Source: Bradyrhizobium diazoefficiens
GTDB taxonomy: Bacteria > Pseudomonadota > Alphaproteobacteria > Rhizobiales > Xanthobacteraceae
Assembly: GCF_016616235.1 (NCBI RefSeq)
Contig: NZ_CP067100.1
Coordinates: forward strand, 6,011,001-6,075,000
Direction of reading: 5' to 3'
Length of the DNA stretch: 64,000 bases
Numbering within the stretch: position 1 is the stretch's first letter; each line of letters starts with the position of its first letter. The position numbers and the translations under genes were made by a program. Shown here piece after piece: positions 60,852 through 64,000 of the stretch. The notes under the pieces are model-generated. The model was not told the DNA's origin, searched no databases, and was given only the letters and a program-made list of their open reading frames with translations.

Positions 60852-61760
60852 CTAGAACCCGAATTTCGCCCAAATCGCCCGCGTCTCGATTGCCGAGATC
60901 AGCTCGTCCGGCAGCCCGGTCATTGATTCCATGGCCGAAAGCTGCCCCGCGCCGGGCGCTTTCCGCCCGAAAAGGCCGGACAAGAGACCGGACGGCTGGG
61001 CAATCACGGGGGTGAGAACCTTCTCGCCATAGCGGGCACGAAGAGTTGAGCGGAGATCGCCAATGCTGTCGGCAAGCCCCAGCGCGATCGCACTGTCGCC
61101 GGCCCAGTACTCGCCCGTGAACAGCGTGTCGTCGCTGCCCTTGAGCCGCGCGCCGCGGCTCTCCTTCACCAGCGAAATGAAGATGTCGTGAATCTCGCGC
61201 TGGATCGCCTTCAGCTTCGCCACGTCGTCGGGATTTTCGGGCAGGAACGGATCGAGCATCGCCTTGTGTGCGCCGGCGGTGTAGAGGCGCCGCTCGATGC
61301 CGAGCCGCTTGATCGCCTCCTGGAAACCGAAGCTGCCGCCGACCACGCCGATCGAGCCGAGGATCGAGGACGGATCGCAAATGATCTCGTCGCCGGCACA
61401 AGCGATCATGTAGCCGCCGGAGGCCGCAACGTCCTCGACGAAGACAAGCACCGGCAGCTTCTTCTCCGCCGCAAGCTGCTTGATGCGCAGATAGATCTGG
61501 CGCGACTGCACCGGCGAGCCGCCGGGCGAGTTGATCACCAGCGCCACCGCCTTGGCGTTCCGGTACGAAAACGCCCGCTCCAAGATTCGCGCGACGCCCG
61601 CAAGCGTCATGCCCGGCCGCAGCGGCGTCACCGCCCCGATCACACCGGACAGCCGCACCACCGGCACCACTGCCGCGCCAGGGCGGAAGCGCGCCGGCAG
61701 ATATTGCAAGAGCTTGTCGGCCAGGCCGGAACCCTCGCGATCGTTCAATTGTTCGGCCAT
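60852..61760 (-). CDS. sppA: S49-family signal peptide peptidase (SppA-like)
   Basis: The 302-residue protease has the S49 core VRLSGVIGAVTPLRPGMTLA, VINSPGGSPVQS, and the nucleophile Ser in VASGGYMIACAGDEI; a downstream VKESRGARL may supply the lysine. SppA-type enzymes degrade cleaved signal peptides at the membrane. No transmembrane helix is obvious in the N-terminal 30 residues, so it may be peripheral. The length fits short SppA forms. Confidence 0.88.
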   Translation of the reverse strand: MAEQLNDREGSGLADKLLQYLPARFRPGAAVVPVVRLSGVIGAVTPLRPGMTLAGVARILERAFSYRNAKAVALVINSPGGSPVQSRQIYLRIKQLAAEKKLPVLVFVEDVAASGGYMIACAGDEIICDPSSILGSIGVVGGSFGFQEAIKRLGIERRLYTAGAHKAMLDPFLPENPDDVAKLKAIQREIHDIFISLVKESRGARLKGSDDTLFTGEYWAGDSAIALGLADSIGDLRSTLRARYGEKVLTPVIAQPSGLLSGLFGRKAPGAGQLSAMESMTGLPDELISAIETRAIWAKFGF

Positions 61761-61871
61761 GCCGTTACCTCTGATTAACCATTTCTTATCACGCGACTGT
61801 CATTGGAAGTGCCTGGAACGTGTTTTGCAGATTTCCGGTTGGGAGGCTGCAATGAGGCAGCGGAGAACGCC

Positions 61872-61970
61872 ATGAAAATCTACCTGCTGATGCTGCTGAT
61901 CGGTGCGCTGTTCATGGCGATTCGCCTAACGGCTCCGCAGGAACAGCAGTCGGAATCGCTTCCGCAATAA
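61872..61970 (+). CDS. 32-residue small membrane peptide
   Basis: MKIYLLMLLIGALFMAIRLT followed by APQEQQSESLPQ. One hydrophobic helix (about 4-17), then a polar tail. A GGAG ribosome binding site lies 6 nt before the ATG. The start signal and hydrophobic-then-polar layout suggest a real small protein; I do not recognise it. It sits in the divergent gap after sppA and before the convergent methyltransferase. Confidence 0.5.
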   Translation: MKIYLLMLLIGALFMAIRLTAPQEQQSESLPQ

Positions 61971-61974
61971 GCCG

Positions 61975-62742
61975 TCACGACTCCGCCAGCGGCAAGGCCG
62001 CCCTTCCCTCCAGAATATCGCTGACCTCTTTTTTGGGCATGCGTGACTCATCATTGAGCACCAGGCCCTGCAGCAGTCGCGTCGGCGCCCGACCGCCCTT
62101 GACCGCGCGCACCAGCACACGAATTGCGGGCCGTCCCGCTTCGCCATGAACCGGCAGGATCGCGACGCTTCCGAAGCCCCGCGACAACGCCGCCAGGACA
62201 TTGGCGATCCCATCTGCGCGCCAGATCAATGTCAGCGCGCCATTCGACCGGAGGATGCGCCGGGCCGCATGAACCCAGGCATCCAGCGTCGCGTCGGTCG
62301 CGACATGCGCGATCTGACGCGCCTGGTCGGGCGAGCCGCGATGGCGCGCAGGGTCGTTGAAGGGCGGGTTCATCAGCACCAAATCGGCGCTGTCGGGCAC
62401 GAGCCCATGTGCCGCAAAGGCCTGCGCATCCGCGGTGACGTCGAGCACGATCGTCTCGGCGGCAATCGCATTCGCTGCCGCATTGGTGCGCGCAAGCTCC
62501 GCCAGTTCCGGATCGATCTCGACGAGACCGAGCCTGATCCCCACCACACGCCGCGCCAGCGCCAGCCCGGCCGTGCCGATGCCGGCGCCGAGATCGACCA
62601 CGCGGTCGCCCGCCCTGGCCTCCGTCGCTGCCGCGAGCAGGATGGCGTCATGTCCCGCGCGATGGCCGCTGCGCTTCTGCTTCAGCCGCAACTGCCCGCC
62701 GAGAAAAGCGTCCTCGGTGATGTCTGCCAGAGCCTCACTCAT
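61975..62742 (-). CDS. tRNA1(Val) A37 N6-methyltransferase-like protein
   Basis: The 255-residue SAM methyltransferase has motif I region VVDLGAGIGTAGLALARRVV and the catalytic NPPF in LVLMNPPFND. N-terminal LRLKQKRSGHRAGHDAILLA is typical of TrmN6/YfiC-type enzymes acting on tRNA1(Val) position 37. An alternative is another N6-adenine methyltransferase of the same fold. Its start overlaps the DUF2007 stop by 8 nt. Confidence 0.87.
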   Translation of the reverse strand: MSEALADITEDAFLGGQLRLKQKRSGHRAGHDAILLAAATEARAGDRVVDLGAGIGTAGLALARRVVGIRLGLVEIDPELAELARTNAAANAIAAETIVLDVTADAQAFAAHGLVPDSADLVLMNPPFNDPARHRGSPDQARQIAHVATDATLDAWVHAARRILRSNGALTLIWRADGIANVLAALSRGFGSVAILPVHGEAGRPAIRVLVRAVKGGRAPTRLLQGLVLNDESRMPKKEVSDILEGRAALPLAES

Positions 62743-62962
62743 CGCCGCGCAGTTCGTGGCTGAGGCCGGCCTCGGTCAGGAGCGCCCTCGCCTCCTGGGC
62801 GTCGTCCTCATGGACCAGGATCCGCCGCGGCAGGATGCCGAGCGAGCCCTCGATGATGCTCATGTTCTGGTCCAGCACCAGATGATGGATGTTGGCACCG
62901 TCGAGCAGCGCGCCGATCGCCGACACCAGCACCATGTCGTTGGTTCGAACCAGTTCACGCAA
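62735..62962 (-). CDS. DUF2007 domain protein
   Basis: The 75-residue product reads MRELVRTNDMVLVSAIGALL then DGANIHHLVLDQNM, a DUF2007 ferredoxin-like fold possibly binding small ligands. The start is TTG at 62962, where AGGAG precedes it by 9 nt; a longer frame from 63028 exists but lacks a ribosome binding site. It is coupled to the methyltransferase downstream. Confidence 0.82.
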   Translation of the reverse strand: MRELVRTNDMVLVSAIGALLDGANIHHLVLDQNMSIIEGSLGILPRRILVHEDDAQEARALLTEAGLSHELRGDE

Positions 62963-63093
62963 AACGCAGGTCTCCTGCCTGAAAGGGGTCAAGCGGCAAA
63001 TGTCAATGGTCCGCAGGCCTTGCCGCATCCACCGCCAGTTTCTATTGTCTTTCCATCAGAATAGCCCTTCCGGGGCAAATATTGGAGACCGGC

Positions 63094-64000
63094 GTGGCCG
63101 TCATCGTACCTTTCGAAACTCCCGGCGCGTCGATCGAAGAGCTGGTGGCCCTTGTCGCTCCCGACATGGAGCGCGTCAACACCACGATCCTGTCGCGGAC
63201 CGGCTCCGACGTCACCATGATCCCGGAGGTCGCCAACCATCTGATCTCTTCCGGCGGCAAGCGGCTACGGCCGATGCTGACACTCGCCATGGCCAACCTC
63301 GCCGGCTACACCGGCGACGGCCACATCAAGCTAGCTGCCAGCGTCGAGTTCATGCACACCGCCACGCTCTTGCACGACGACGTCGTCGACGAGAGCGAGA
63401 TGCGCCGCGGCAAACTCTCAGCACGCATGCTCTGGGGCAACGAGGCCAGCGTGCTGGTCGGCGACTTCCTGCTCGGGCAAGCCTTCCGCATGATGGTCGA
63501 GGTCGGCTCGCTGCGCGCGCTCGACATCCTCTCGGCGGCCGCCGCCACCATCGCCGAGGGCGAGGTGATGCAGCTTGCGGCCGCCAAGAACACCGCGACC
63601 ACCGAGGACGAATATCTCGCCGTGATCCGCGGCAAGACCGCCGAGCTGTTCGCCGCCGCCTGCGAGGTCGGGCCCGTGATCGCCAACCGCCCCAAGGCGG
63701 AGCAGACGGCCTGCCGTTCGGTCGGCATGAATCTCGGCATCGCCTTCCAGCTCGTCGACGACGTGCTCGATTATGGCGGCAAGAGCGCCAAGCTCGGCAA
63801 GAACACCGGCGACGATTTTCGCGAAGGCAAGATCACGCTGCCCGTCGTGCTCGCCTTCCGCCGCGGCAACGACACCGAGCGCGCCTTCTGGATCCGCGCC
63901 CTCGAGCGCGGCGAGATCGGCGATAGCGATCTCGATCACGCCATCGGGCTGATGAACAAGCACCGCGCGCTCGAGGACACGCTGAGCCGCGCCCAGCACT
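63094..64000 (+). CDS. Polyprenyl diphosphate synthase (octaprenyl type), cut by window edge
   Basis: The frame is open from GTG at 63094 to the window edge (302 codons). It begins VAVIVPFETPGASIEELVAL and carries both aspartate-rich motifs: LHDDVVDE (Asp95-Asp99) and LVDDVLDYGG. These trans-prenyl synthases make the quinone side-chain diphosphate. GTG follows TTGGAG at 7 nt; no ATG fits better. The C-terminus lies beyond 64000. Confidence 0.93.
   Translation, partial: MAVIVPFETPGASIEELVALVAPDMERVNTTILSRTGSDVTMIPEVANHLISSGGKRLRPMLTLAMANLAGYTGDGHIKLAASVEFMHTATLLHDDVVDESEMRRGKLSARMLWGNEASVLVGDFLLGQAFRMMVEVGSLRALDILSAAAATIAEGEVMQLAAAKNTATTEDEYLAVIRGKTAELFAAACEVGPVIANRPKAEQTACRSVGMNLGIAFQLVDDVLDYGGKSAKLGKNTGDDFREGKITLPVVLAFRRGNDTERAFWIRALERGEIGDSDLDHAIGLMNKHRALEDTLSRAQH

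Overview
The window is a GC-rich (roughly 65%) chromosomal segment from an alphaproteobacterium of the Bradyrhizobium group (Bradyrhizobium/Rhodopseudomonas/Nitrobacter relatives). This is inferred from a complete red-type Calvin-cycle operon with cbbX, from Rhizobiales-style proteins (COG4111-like NAD regulator, TIGR02301, DUF1236, DUF6894), and from several dispersed intergenic palindromic repeat families. It reads as core chromosome, with one small tRNA-associated scar.

Layout. 1-1041: a PAS-GGDEF diguanylate cyclase cut by the window edge. 1306-11140: the cbb operon on the minus strand, read cbbF-cbbP-cbbT-cbbA-cbbL-cbbS-cbbX-cbbE, with its LysR activator cbbR divergent. This encodes Rubisco, its activase, phosphoribulokinase and most of the regeneration enzymes. 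11.1-16 kb: small hypothetical proteins, a TetR/MFS efflux-type pair with two identical palindromic operators, and about 1 kb of non-coding repeat. 16-20.2 kb: an amino-sugar/peptidoglycan-recycling cluster (NagB-II-type isomerase, murQ, GlcNAc kinase; nagA divergent).

20.29-21.77 kb: a 47-bp duplication of the 3' half of tRNA-Pro(CGG) brackets a 1.4-kb integrated remnant. It holds a small ORF with its own terminator and an internally deleted GHKL-ATPase/nuclease-like pseudogene. 21.8-30.6 kb: tsaC, a D-2-hydroxyacid-dehydrogenase-like flavoprotein, GNAT, two Nudix hydrolases, a GrdB-like protein with a CoA-transferase, an SRAP protein and small unknowns. 30.7-32.3 kb: an ECF sigma factor with a DUF4142 protein and a cupredoxin; both transcription units carry the same promoter-like motif at identical spacing. 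32.4-38.9 kb: sulfurtransferase, dihydroorotase, ygfZ, tag, HD hydrolase, a tyrosine phosphatase, and a NadQ-like regulator.

38.9-47 kb: a giant DUF2339 membrane protein, a chemoreceptor, small unknowns, an acrylyl-CoA-reductase-type enzyme and an MFS transporter. 47.3-51 kb: the nadA-nadB-nadC operon for de novo NAD synthesis, preceded by two dyads that fit operators for the NadQ-like regulator 10 kb away. 51-64 kb: SleB-type cell wall hydrolase, pyruvate phosphate dikinase with a histone-H1-like N-terminal tail, DUF3096 and DUF1236 small proteins, a strongly structured candidate small RNA, glyQ-glyS, SppA-type peptidase, a TrmN6-like methyltransferase, DUF2007, and a polyprenyl diphosphate synthase running off the right edge.

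No CRISPR array, rRNA, intact prophage or intact insertion sequence was seen. The most notable non-genic signals are the paired ECF promoters, the paired TetR operators, the NadQ-type dyads, the tRNA-Pro att duplication and the 57.1-kb small-RNA candidate. All family assignments come from reading the sequence and from memory of the families; no database search was run.
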